Shown here in pieces: positions 54,293 through 64,000 of a stretch of 64,000 nucleotides of DNA. This DNA is from Alphaproteobacteria bacterium (GTDB lineage: Bacteria > Myxococcota_A > UBA796 > CAJQPC01): positions 248,001 to 312,000 of the forward strand of contig JACKEV010000009.1 of assembly GCA_020632795.1 (NCBI GenBank), written 5' to 3'. The notes beneath the pieces are model-generated. The model was not told the origin of the DNA. It did not search any database and was given only the letters and a program-made list of their open reading frames with translations. The first letter of the stretch is position 1; every line of letters begins with the position of its first letter. The position numbers were made by a program, and so were the translations under genes.

Positions 54293-54318
54293 GGTATCCT
54301 CGCCCTCCACCCGGAGGT
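54293..54318 (+). promoter_or_regulatory. Promoter and RBS of DUF2330 gene 5
   Basis: GGTATCCTCG (54293-54302), GGAGGT (54313-54318), ATG at 54323. The flanking CTGCGGTATCCTCGCCCTCC is the same as before gene 3. Confidence 0.55.
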
Positions 54319-54322
54319 TCCG

Positions 54323-55821
54323 ATGATGCTCCCCCTGTTGCTGGCGCTGGCTGGCCCGGCGCACGCGTTCTGCGGCTTCTACGTGAGCGGCGCCGACGCG
54401 TCCCTGTACAACAACGCGACGATGACCGTGCTGATGCGGGACGGCACGCGCACGGTCTTGTCGATGCAGAACAGCTACCAGGGTCCGCCCGAGGACTTCG
54501 CGATGGTGGTGCCGGTGCCTGTGGTGCTGCAGAAGGAGAACGTGAAGACGCTGCCGCCCGAGATCTTCTCGCGGGTGGACAGCCTCTCGGCGCCCCGGCT
54601 GGTCGAGTACTGGGAGACCGACCCCGGCGATGTCCGCATCTACGAGGAGGAGAGCGCAGAGTTCCTCGATTATGCAGGCGCGGACATGCCCATGGTCCGG
54701 ACGAGGACGGAGCTGGGCGTGACCATCGAGGCGCAGTTCGAGGTGGCGGAGTACGACGTGGTCATCCTGAGCGCGAAGGACTCCGGGGGGCTGGACACCT
54801 GGCTGAGGCAGGAGGGCTACAACATCCCCAAGGGCGCGGAGCCGGTCCTGAGGCCCTACGTCGAGGCGGGCACCAAGTTCTTCGTGGCCAAGGTGGACGT
54901 GGAGAAGGTGACCTTCCAGAACGGGGCGGCGGTCTTGAGCCCTCTGCGGGTCCACTATGAGAGCAAGGAGTTCTCGCTGCCGGTGCGGCTGGGCCTGCTC
55001 AACAGCGAAGGGGAGCAGGATCTGCTGGTCCACATCCTGGCGAAGGGCCAGCGCTACGAGGTGGCCAACTACGAGAACGCCTTCATCCCCACCAACATCC
55101 GGGTGACGAACGGCGTTCGGGACGACTTCGGGGACTTCTACGACGCCCTGTTCCGCAGGACCGTGGTGGACAAGCCCAAGACGGTGGTGACCGAGTACGC
55201 CTGGGACGCCTCCTCCTGCGACCCCTGTCCCACGCCGGCCCTGAACCCCAGCGAATTGGCCACCCTGGGCACCGACGTGATGGGGAACCAGTCCTACGGC
55301 TGGGTGCTGACGCGGCTGCACTACCGCTACACCTCCGACGCGCTGGGGGAGGACCTCGTGTTCCAGGCCGCACCCCCGATGGTGGGCGGCCGGGGCATGC
55401 CCGACGCCAAGGGGGAGCTACGGGAGCAGCAGCCCCAGTCCGCGAGCGTGAACAACTTCCAGGGCCGCTACGTGATCCTGCACCCCTGGGAGGGGGAGCT
55501 CGCCTGCAAGGACCCCCAGCGGGGCATGTGGGGCGGTCCTCCGGATCAGCCCTGGCCCGACCCGATGGCGGCCGGCGCGCGGCTGGGGGCGGAGGCGAAG
55601 GCGTCCGACGGCAAGGCGAACCTGCCCACCCTGGTGGACCAGGACATCCCCTGGATCGGCGTCGTCAAGGCTGCTGAAGCGCCGAAGCCATCGGCAACTC
55701 CGTCGACGCTCACGCCCGCCGAGGGCCCCGACGACATCGAGCTGGAGGACAGCCAGTGCGGGACCGCCCCGGCGCGGGGCGGCCTGCTCGCGCTGCTGCT
55801 GGCCCTCGTCGCCGTGGCGCG

Positions 55822-55843
<22 letters not shown>
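54323..55843 (+). CDS. DUF2330 family exported protein, paralog 5 of 5
   Basis: A 506-residue precursor with the common signal peptide and frame. The conserved Cys102 that precedes the unique segment in the other four copies is Gly here (ETDPG). The segment (residues 103-130, nt 54629-54712) begins DVRIYEEESAEFLDY. If Cys102 normally pairs with another Cys in the loop region or frame, that bond is lost in this copy. The tail is shorter (SQCGTAPARGG, helix, RQRSQAG). The last 22 bp overlap the 3' end of the convergent MopE-like gene. Confidence 0.9.
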
Positions 55844-57885
<2,042 letters not shown>

Positions 57886-57943
57886 GGAATGACTCCCTTC
57901 CTTGGGATGGTGGGCCCCACAGTGTAGCGGAACGACAGGGGGT

Positions 57944-58660
57944 TCACAGCCTCAGGGCGCGCACCAGGATGCGGGGGCTGCCGTCCTGCAAGCGCCCGCC
58001 GCTGTAGTCCCCGAGGATCTCGTCCACCGCGAAGCCGCTCGCTTCGAGCATCCACTCGGCTTCTGACGGCAGGAAGACCCGCAGCCGCAGCGCCGAGGTG
58101 TGGACCAGCCGGTCATCGATGTAGAAGCGGTCGGTCAGCTCCAGGCGCTGCTCGGCCAGGAAGCGGCGGGTCTGCCGGGTGCGTCGGACCGGACGACCGT
58201 CCGGCAGCGCGCCCGCCCAGGCCAGGCGCTCGGGGCCGTCGCGGATGCTCCACAGGTGGAAGGCCGGCATGGGCACGTCGATGGTCAGCAGGCCCCCCTC
58301 CTTGAGCGCGGCGTGGCAGCGCTCCAGGCAGCGCTGCTGGTCGGCCCGGGTGGCCAGGAAGCTGAACGCGGCGTTGGGGAGGATGACCTCCGAGAAGCCG
58401 TGTTCATCGAAGTCGCGGAGGTCGGCCTGCACCCAGCGCAGCTCGGGGGCGAGGCGTCGGGCCACCGCGAGCATGGCCGCGCTGCGGTCCACGCCGGTGA
58501 CCTTGCGGTCGGTGGCCAGGCGCCGCGCCACCCGGCCGGTCCCGCAGCCCCCGACCAGCAGCGGCCCCCCGGTTCCGTTACGGGCATAGAAGGCCACATC
58601 GGCCTCCAGGCGGCCGTACTCCAGCTCGTAGAGCTCCGCGACCTGCGCGTAGGGATCCAT
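57944..58660 (-). CDS. SAM-dependent methyltransferase
   Basis: Called from the ATG at 58660 (238 residues), where MDPYAQVAELYELEYGRL gives a normal methyltransferase N-terminus. An ATG at 58678 is a close alternative and the longer open frame to 58939 crosses the promoter region. Motif I is degenerate but recognisable as PLLVGGCGTGRVARRLA (about residues 38-54). Motif II is VTGVDRSAAMLAVARRL, and VILPNAAFSFLATRADQQRCLERCHAALKEGGLLTIDVP is the post-I/III region. The substrate is unknown. It lies 58 bp downstream of the MopE-like gene's start on the same strand and is divergent from the flavoprotein gene. Confidence 0.85.
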   Translation of the reverse strand: MDPYAQVAELYELEYGRLEADVAFYARNGTGGPLLVGGCGTGRVARRLATDRKVTGVDRSAAMLAVARRLAPELRWVQADLRDFDEHGFSEVILPNAAFSFLATRADQQRCLERCHAALKEGGLLTIDVPMPAFHLWSIRDGPERLAWAGALPDGRPVRRTRQTRRFLAEQRLELTDRFYIDDRLVHTSALRLRVFLPSEAEWMLEASGFAVDEILGDYSGGRLQDGSPRILVRALRL

Positions 58661-58793
58661 TCGTGGCACCCCGTGCATGACCGGCGAGACGCGGGAGCGT
58701 AGCATGCCGGGGGCCCGATGCGTCGCATGCCCCGGTGACCATTCCGGGCCGTTGGCATAGCCTCTACACAGCACGTCTCTCGCTGGAGCGCCC

Positions 58794-60896
58794 GTGGCCC
58801 GCCCCGACATCCTCAAGGTCAGCTTCGAATTCTCCCCCAAGCTGGGGATCCGGGAGCTGCCCCGGCTCAAGCCGAGCCACGAGTCCAACGTGCCCGGCCT
58901 GTACGTGGTCGGGGACCTGGCCGACGCCCCGATCATCAAGGTGGCCCTGCGCCAGGGCTACGAGGTGGCCGGCGCTGTTGCCGATGGGCTGGGCGCTTCG
59001 GACGACGACCCCGCGCTGATGGACGTGCTGGTGGTGGGCGCGGGGCCCGCCGGCATCGGGGCGGCCCTGGCCCTGAGCGAGCGCGGCGCCCGCTACGTGC
59101 AGCTCGAGAAGGAGCGCCCCTTCGCGACCATCCAGAACTTCCCGCGCTCCAAGATCATCTTCTCGGAGCCCCGGGAGATGGAGTCCCCCGGCAACCTGTG
59201 GTTCGAGGACGCCACCACCGAGACCCTGGTGGAGAAGTGGGACGCCGCGCTGGCCGAGAAGCGCCTGCCCATCCGCCAGCCCGAGGCCCTGGAGGACCTG
59301 GCCCGCGAGGGCGGCGTGTTCGTGGCCACCACCCGCTGCGGGGACACCGACGAAGTCCGGACGATCCGCGCCCGGCGGGTCATCCTGGCCACGGGCCGGC
59401 GGGGCGCGGTGCGCCGCCTGGACGTGCCCGGCGAGTCCCTCGACAAGGTCCGCTACACCCTGCGTGACCCCGCCGAGCACGCCGGGCGCCGCCTGCTGGT
59501 GGTCGGGGGCGGGGACTCGGCGGTGGAGACGGCGGTGGACTGCGCCGACGCCGGCGCGGAGGTCACCCTCGCCTATCGGGGGGCCGAGTTCTCCCGCCCC
59601 AAGGCCAAGAACAAGGCCCGTCTGGAGGCCGCCCTCCAGGAGGGCCGGGTGCGCGCCGAGCTGGGGGCCGTGCCGGTTGAGATCCAGGAGGACCGGGTCG
59701 CTCTCCAGCGCGGCGAGGACACCTTCGAGCTGCCCAACGACGACGTCATCGTGCAGATCGGGACCACGCTGCCCTACGGCTTCCTGCGCCGGCTGGGCAT
59801 CAAGATGGCCGGGCAGATGGACGCCCTGCGCGCGACCTGGATCCTCTCCTTCGCGGCGTTGACGTACTGCTTCTACGTGCTCAAGCACAAGAAGGGCTTC
59901 TTCCCCTTCGGGGAGGGGGACGTGCTGGGGTTCGTGCCGGGGCTCCTGGAGGTCGACCTGGGCTTCCGCACCGTGGACGCGAGCTTCTGGGGCACGGTCG
60001 TCTACTCGGCGCTGATCCTCGGCTTCGGGATCCGGGCCTACCGCAAGTACCCCCTGGCCGAGCAGAAGCGCCGGTACCTGAGCCTCATCGGCTTCCAGTG
60101 GGTGTTCCTCTTCGGGGTGCCCGAGCTGCTCGCGCCGCTCATCATCGAGCGGCCGTGGAAGGTGTACGCCCTGACCGTGCCCTGGCCGCTGTCCATCTGG
60201 TCGCTGGTGGACGCCCCCGGGTGGACCCCGGACGGGAGCACGGCGACCGCGCTGGGCTGGCTGGGGGTGGGGGCGCTGGCGAGCTTCGTGCTGATCCCGC
60301 TGTATGTCCGGTACAACGGCGAGCGTTTCTGCTCGTACATGTGCGGCTGCGGGGGGCTGGCGGAGACGCTGGGCGACCTCTGGCGGCACCTCGCGCCCCG
60401 GGGGGCGACCTCCTACAAGGCCGAGTGGGCCGGGCGGGTCATCTTCTTCCTGGCGATCCCGGTGACCGGGCTCATCCTGATGGACGCCTGGGGCTTCATC
60501 GCCGGGGGGGCGCTGTACGACACCAAGGCGTTCGCCCAGAGCTGGTACGGGCTGGTCGTCGACTTCTGGCTGGCCAGCGTCGTCGGCGTGGCGATGTACC
60601 CCTACCTGGGCAACCGGGTGTGGTGTCGGTTCTTCTGCCCGCTGCGGGCGTACATGGAGATGCTCTCCAAGCGCATCTCGAAGATCGCCATCGTGTCGAA
60701 CTCCAAGTGCATCGGCTGCGGGGAGTGCACCCGGTTCTGCCAGATGGGCATCGACGTCCAGGGCTTCGCCCAGCGGGAGCAGGACTTCCACAACGGGAAC
60801 TCGGCGTGCATCCAGTGTGGGATCTGCATCCAGGTCTGTCCGATGGAGGTGCTGTCGATCGGGGCGCGGGGGGAGGCGGTGAGGGTGGCGGTGTGA
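58794..60896 (+). CDS. Membrane flavoprotein fused to NapH/CcoG-like 4Fe-4S domain, circularly permuted FAD region
   Basis: A 700-residue fusion starting at GTG 58794 behind CTGGAG. Residues 1-65 match the C-terminal end of thioredoxin-reductase-like flavoproteins (HESNVPGLYVVGDLADAP ... KVALRQGYEVAGAV). They precede, rather than follow, the N-terminal FAD motif VLVVGAGPAGIGAALAL (about 78-94). The NAD(P)-binding LLVVGGGDSAVETAVD lies at about 233-249, and no CxxC redox pair of TrxR is visible. From about 350 several membrane helices carry CSYMCGCGG (about 513) and VWCRFFCPLRA (about 607), as in NapH/CcoG. Two 4Fe-4S ferredoxin motifs are CIGCGECTRFCQMG (about 638) and CIQCGICIQVCPME (about 672). 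It should pass electrons between NAD(P)H/FAD and membrane Fe-S centres. Confidence 0.85.
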   Translation: MARPDILKVSFEFSPKLGIRELPRLKPSHESNVPGLYVVGDLADAPIIKVALRQGYEVAGAVADGLGASDDDPALMDVLVVGAGPAGIGAALALSERGARYVQLEKERPFATIQNFPRSKIIFSEPREMESPGNLWFEDATTETLVEKWDAALAEKRLPIRQPEALEDLAREGGVFVATTRCGDTDEVRTIRARRVILATGRRGAVRRLDVPGESLDKVRYTLRDPAEHAGRRLLVVGGGDSAVETAVDCADAGAEVTLAYRGAEFSRPKAKNKARLEAALQEGRVRAELGAVPVEIQEDRVALQRGEDTFELPNDDVIVQIGTTLPYGFLRRLGIKMAGQMDALRATWILSFAALTYCFYVLKHKKGFFPFGEGDVLGFVPGLLEVDLGFRTVDASFWGTVVYSALILGFGIRAYRKYPLAEQKRRYLSLIGFQWVFLFGVPELLAPLIIERPWKVYALTVPWPLSIWSLVDAPGWTPDGSTATALGWLGVGALASFVLIPLYVRYNGERFCSYMCGCGGLAETLGDLWRHLAPRGATSYKAEWAGRVIFFLAIPVTGLILMDAWGFIAGGALYDTKAFAQSWYGLVVDFWLASVVGVAMYPYLGNRVWCRFFCPLRAYMEMLSKRISKIAIVSNSKCIGCGECTRFCQMGIDVQGFAQREQDFHNGNSACIQCGICIQVCPMEVLSIGARGEAVRVAV

Positions 60897-60930
60897 CGGG
60901 TTCGCGACAGCAACCGCGCGGCAGTTCCGC

Positions 60931-60936
60931 TACTCT
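60931..60936 (+). promoter_or_regulatory. Putative -10 (TACTCT) of the ASPIC/UnbV gene
   Basis: TACTCTG, 23 bp before the ATG at 60959, similar to TACTCTGG before the epimerase gene (17569). GGAGG follows, giving a short leader. Confidence 0.35.
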
Positions 60937-60958
60937 GTCCCCCCTCTGGAGGAACGCC

Positions 60959-62827
60959 ATGCCCATGCTGCTCATCGCACTCCTGCTCCCGTCGTGCACC
61001 CATAAGGACGCGGCCGTCGACTCCACCGGGCTGCCCCCGGTCTGCAACGCGGGCAGCGTGTGGACCCCGGGCACGACCGCGTTCCGGGACGCCAGCGCGG
61101 ACTGGGGCATCACCGACCTCATGCCGGTGGGCGTGCGGGTCGACGCGGTGGACTTCGACGGCGACGGCTGGACCGACCTGGCGGTGCGCTCGGGCTGGGA
61201 CGGCGACGACTTCAACGGCGGCAACCGCAGCACCTGGCTTCTTCGCAACACCGGCGAGGGCCGCTTCGAGGACGTCACCCAGTCCTCGGGCGTGGTGGTC
61301 GGCCGCGACGGCGACACCAGCGCCGGCCGCGCCGGCCCGGTGTGGGTCTTCGCCGACGTCGACAACGACGGGGATCTGGACCTCTACACCGGCCTGCCCG
61401 ACGCCGACAACAACTTCTCCGAGACCTCCGAGATCCGGCTGAACAACGGCGACGGCACCTTCTCCCTGGCCGACGGCGGGGACGCCCGCGTGGAGCGGAG
61501 CGACACCCCCTACGGCGCGGCCTTCGCCGACGTCGACCGAGACGGCAACGTGGACCTGTGGACCGGCCAGTACGGCGCCATCCAGGACCTCCTGTTCGCG
61601 GGGGATGGCGCGGGCGGCTTCACCGAGGTCACCGGCGAGCGCGGCCTGACCACGCGCCGCTGGGCCCAGCTCTCCGACCTCAACCAGGGCCTGGCCCACA
61701 GCAACGCCTGGTCGGCGGCGGCCTGCGACCTCAACAACGACGGCGCCCCCGAGCTGCTCGCCTCCAGCTACGGTCGGGCCCCCAACCACCTCTGGCTCAA
61801 CGACGGCGCGGGCTCGTTCACCAACGTCAGCGTGGACTCCAACTACGCCTTCGACCACCGCACCGACTGGAGCGACAACGAGTCCGCCCGCTGCTGGTGC
61901 ACCCTCCACCCCACGGACGCCGACTGTGCCGGGGTGCCCGCGCCTGAACGGATCGCTTGCAGCAGCGACGGCGACGCCTTCCGCTGGGACCACACCTACG
62001 ACCGCGAGCCCTTCCGCCTGGGGGGCAACAGCGGCGCGACCGTGTGCCGTGACGTGGACAACGACGGCTGGGTGGACCTGCTCACCACCGAGATCGTGCA
62101 CTGGGACGTGGGCACCAGCTCCGACCCCAGCGAGCTGCTGTTCAACACCCAGGACCCCAACGTGGTCTTCGAGCGCCCCGGCAACGAGGTCACCGGCCTC
62201 ACCCGGGAGCACGATCGGACGGACTGGAACGACGGCGACATCACCGGCAGCATCTTCGACTTCGACAACGACGGCTGGCCGGACGTCTGGATCGGCAGCA
62301 GCGACTACGCCGGCACCCGGGGTTTGCTGTTCCACCAGACCGCGCCCCGCCAGTTCGAGGCCGTGCCCCCCGCCGACGGCGTCGACCACACCCGCAGCCA
62401 CGGCAGCGCCATCGCGGACTTCGACCGGGACGGTGACCTGGACATCGTGGTGGGCCACAGCACCGCGCGGTGCTCGGACGACTGCCGCGACACCTTCGAG
62501 GTGCGCCTGTTCGAGAACCTCATGGGCGAGGACAGCAACTTCCTGCAGCTCCACCTCGTGGGCACCGGCGGCAGCAACGCGGCGGCGGTCGGCGCCCGGG
62601 TCGAGGTGACCGCCGACGGCGTCACCCAGGTCCAGCACGTCACCGGCGGCTTCGGCCAGTGGGGCAACCAGGACGACCTCACCCTGCACTTCGGCCTGGG
62701 CGGGGCCTGCGAGGCCGATGTCACCGTGACCTGGCCCGACGCGGACGGGACGACGGAGACGTTCGCGCTGGGCGGCGGGTATCGCTACGTCGTGACGCAG
62801 GGAGCGGGGGCGGTGGGGGAGATGTAG
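60959..62827 (+). CDS. FG-GAP/VCBS repeat lipoprotein with ASPIC/UnbV C-terminal domain
   Basis: The start is the ATG at 60959 behind GGAGGAACGCC, giving a lipoprotein signal (MPMLLIALLLPSC, Cys13). The frame is open upstream, but that part reads the flavoprotein gene out of frame. The 622-residue product has seven or so FG-GAP-type blades with DxDxDGxxD loops (DFDGDGWTDLAV, DVDNDGDLDLYTG, DVDRDGNVDLWTG, DLNNDGAPELLAS, DVDNDGWVDLLTT, DFDNDGWPDVWIG, DFDRDGDLDIVVG). The C-terminus (VGARVEVTADGVTQVQHVTGGFGQWGNQDDLTLHFGLG) is the ASPIC/UnbV domain. This CRTAC-like architecture is common on bacterial surfaces; the calcium-binding propeller probably mediates adhesion. A second FG-GAP-type protein is at the window start. 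Confidence 0.9.
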   Translation: MPMLLIALLLPSCTHKDAAVDSTGLPPVCNAGSVWTPGTTAFRDASADWGITDLMPVGVRVDAVDFDGDGWTDLAVRSGWDGDDFNGGNRSTWLLRNTGEGRFEDVTQSSGVVVGRDGDTSAGRAGPVWVFADVDNDGDLDLYTGLPDADNNFSETSEIRLNNGDGTFSLADGGDARVERSDTPYGAAFADVDRDGNVDLWTGQYGAIQDLLFAGDGAGGFTEVTGERGLTTRRWAQLSDLNQGLAHSNAWSAAACDLNNDGAPELLASSYGRAPNHLWLNDGAGSFTNVSVDSNYAFDHRTDWSDNESARCWCTLHPTDADCAGVPAPERIACSSDGDAFRWDHTYDREPFRLGGNSGATVCRDVDNDGWVDLLTTEIVHWDVGTSSDPSELLFNTQDPNVVFERPGNEVTGLTREHDRTDWNDGDITGSIFDFDNDGWPDVWIGSSDYAGTRGLLFHQTAPRQFEAVPPADGVDHTRSHGSAIADFDRDGDLDIVVGHSTARCSDDCRDTFEVRLFENLMGEDSNFLQLHLVGTGGSNAAAVGARVEVTADGVTQVQHVTGGFGQWGNQDDLTLHFGLGGACEADVTVTWPDADGTTETFALGGGYRYVVTQGAGAVGEM

Positions 62828-62841
62828 TCGGTGACTACATC
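62821..62841. terminator. Bidirectional hairpin overlapping both convergent stop codons
   Basis: GATGTAGTC (62821-62829), loop GGT, GACTACATC (62833-62841): a perfect 9-bp stem. It contains the TAG of the plus-strand gene (62825-62827) and the TAG of the minus-strand gene (62837-62835). No long T-run follows on either side. Confidence 0.45.
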
Positions 62842-63356
62842 TTGCTTGCGAGATCGGAGGGAACCAGGAGGGCTCCGGTCCACCAGGACGCGATGAAGTC
62901 GGTCCGGTTGACCCGCAGGGGCTGTCCTGACGACGAGTACCAGGGATCAAGATAGGTCAGCGCGCCAGACTCCTGGGCGGTCAGGACGATGATGTGGTGA
63001 GGGGTGGCAGTCATCTCCAACGGGAGGCCGTGCCGGGGGAGCGCCAGCGCGCCGTGCGGGCTGTTCAGTCCACCCAGCCCGGCGTTGTGGGCGGCAGGCC
63101 CGCCGCGGACCTCAACCAGACACCAGCCTCGGTCCACCACCTGGAGGAGGAAGTCCAGGTTGGCAGGGTTGTCCGGATCGAGGGGGTAGTGGTCCCCGAA
63201 CGCCTCCGCGCATTCGAGCGTGAGCGGCGGAGGGCCCAGCGCTTCGCGGACCTCGTGCTCTCCACGCGCCACGCCGGCGCGGGACAACACCATGCGCAGA
63301 CAAGCCGCCATGCACGAGGAGTCCAGCTCCTGGAGATGGTGATGCGGGACGGGCAT
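62835..63356 (-). CDS. C39-like/papain-fold cysteine peptidase-like protein
   Basis: A 173-residue protein; the ATG at 63356 shares one base with the stop of the upstream ImmA/IrrE gene (TGATG), so the two are coupled. The N-terminus (HHLQELDSSCMAACLRMVLSRAG) has Gln9 and Cys15 in the spacing of papain-like C39 peptidases. The catalytic His is probably in TPHHIIVLTA (about 116-125) and the Asp in TYLDPWYSS (about 134-142). C39-type peptidases cleave double-glycine leaders or act as small stand-alone proteases; there is no transporter here. The coupling to an ImmA/IrrE metallopeptidase suggests a joint regulatory or toxin-type module. Confidence 0.7.
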   Translation of the reverse strand: MPVPHHHLQELDSSCMAACLRMVLSRAGVARGEHEVREALGPPPLTLECAEAFGDHYPLDPDNPANLDFLLQVVDRGWCLVEVRGGPAAHNAGLGGLNSPHGALALPRHGLPLEMTATPHHIIVLTAQESGALTYLDPWYSSSGQPLRVNRTDFIASWWTGALLVPSDLASKM

Positions 63357-64000
63357 CAACAGGCGATGTGCTGCTTCGGGATGATGCGGTGGCCGACCGG
63401 TGAGGCGTCCCCGGCGCCCCGATCCGCAGAGACCAGGGAGACCTGATAGTCGCCGTTCGCGAGCAGCTCTACACGGTCCGGCAACACATCCGTCCGGCCC
63501 TCGCGGCGGAGCTCCCGAAGCGCGGTGTTCCTCACCTGCTGGACGGTCCCCAGCACCGGTTCCCGCAACGGGAAGCCCCTCGGCAGGGGCTCACTCATTC
63601 GAAGGCCAAGCAGGACCCTGGCTCGGACCGGGTCGATGCGCTCCTGCCGCAGCGCTTGGGCGACCGCCCGCTCGAGCTGCTCTCGGGGGGACGGAGGGGC
63701 CTGCGCGTCGACATGATCCGACCCCATCCAGGACACCTGGCGGCCCCGCTGGGCCAGCAGATCGTGACGCTTCGACCTGGAAACCCCCAGGATGTTGCAC
63801 ACGGTCTGGGTCGCCGTCTCATAGCCGACGCCGTATTCTTCGGACACATCGCGCAGCAGGCTGGGGTCGACGCTGCGGCCTGCCGCCATGCGTCGAACGC
63901 GCTCCGGGGGCACGAGCAGGTAGGCGGCGAACGCATTGGCGCGCTGTTCGATGGCCTGGAAGTGTTGGTAGAGCGGTCCGGAGTCCCGCTCCGAGCTGAT
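63356..64000 (-). CDS. ImmA/IrrE family metallopeptidase, C-terminal part (5' end outside window)
   Basis: The frame is open through the right edge, giving at least 214 residues; an internal GTG at 63913 is not taken as the start because conserved family residues lie upstream of it. AIEQRANAFAAYLLVPPERV (about 63905-63955) is the characteristic ExxANxFAAxLLxP segment found just after the HExxH zinc site in ImmA/IrrE proteins. The HExxH itself would lie beyond base 64000. A helical segment (RDVSEEYGVGYETATQTVCNILGV) follows, as usual for IrrE C-termini. ImmA/IrrE peptidases cleave or inactivate repressors in response to damage or mobile elements. It forms an operon with the downstream cysteine peptidase. 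Confidence 0.75.
   Translation of the reverse strand: MSSERDSGPLYQHFQAIEQRANAFAAYLLVPPERVRRMAAGRSVDPSLLRDVSEEYGVGYETATQTVCNILGVSRSKRHDLLAQRGRQVSWMGSDHVDAQAPPSPREQLERAVAQALRQERIDPVRARVLLGLRMSEPLPRGFPLREPVLGTVQQVRNTALRELRREGRTDVLPDRVELLANGDYQVSLVSADRGAGDASPVGHRIIPKQHIAC

Overview
The window is high-GC bacterial DNA with GC-rich third codon positions. It looks like Myxococcota (myxobacteria or close relatives). The evidence is many Sec lipoproteins with Asp/Thr-rich linkers, MYXO-CTERM-like tails (Cys-Gly, hydrophobic helix, RRRR), MopE-type DCDD...CDGxDNDCDG repeats, FG-GAP proteins, a five-member DUF2330 family and a giant RHS protein. No rRNA, tRNA, CRISPR array, transposase or integrase was recognised, so the clade call rests on protein style only.

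Layout. 1-4424: the end of an FG-GAP surface protein, a large nested inverted repeat, a VOC protein and three tandem paralogous lipoproteins. 4425-17473: an accessory block punctuated by three copies of a ~36-bp direct repeat. It holds a two-gene ATPase + DUF4276/TOPRIM-like module (candidate defence system), an unusual GNAT / degenerate GyrB-like fusion, and a divergent 3072-residue RHS protein. 17500-25032: an NAD-dependent epimerase, a bifunctional class A PBP, a TPR lipoprotein and a GHSLGG lipase. 25033-34091 is nearly all minus strand: IlvE, an M16 peptidase pair, two paralogous leucine-rich-type lipoproteins and a secreted protein. 34196-43399: an SDR, a MopE/fibrinogen-like lipoprotein, a methyltransferase, a four-gene operon (lipoprotein, DUF1588-like haem protein, Tat-exported DUF1501 protein, c-type cytochrome) and a PlsC-type acyltransferase. 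43445-55843: five DUF2330 genes, the first separated from the other four by a NACHT-FGE gene and a sulfotransferase. 55822-64000: another MopE/fibrinogen-like protein, a methyltransferase, a membrane flavoprotein/ferredoxin fusion, an ASPIC/UnbV protein, a papain-like peptidase and a partial ImmA/IrrE peptidase.

How it fits together. Most genes build or decorate the cell surface (lipoproteins, MYXO-CTERM proteins, PBP, M16 peptidases) or act in conflict (ATPase/DUF4276, RHS, NACHT-FGE, lipase, ImmA/IrrE + cysteine peptidase). The strongest leads are: the DUF2330 paralogs, near-identical except for one completely different segment of about 30 residues each; the GNAT/GyrB-like fusion lacking key ATPase residues; the repeat-delimited cassettes; and a NACHT-FGE protein whose C-terminus has the layout of a diversity-generating-retroelement target.
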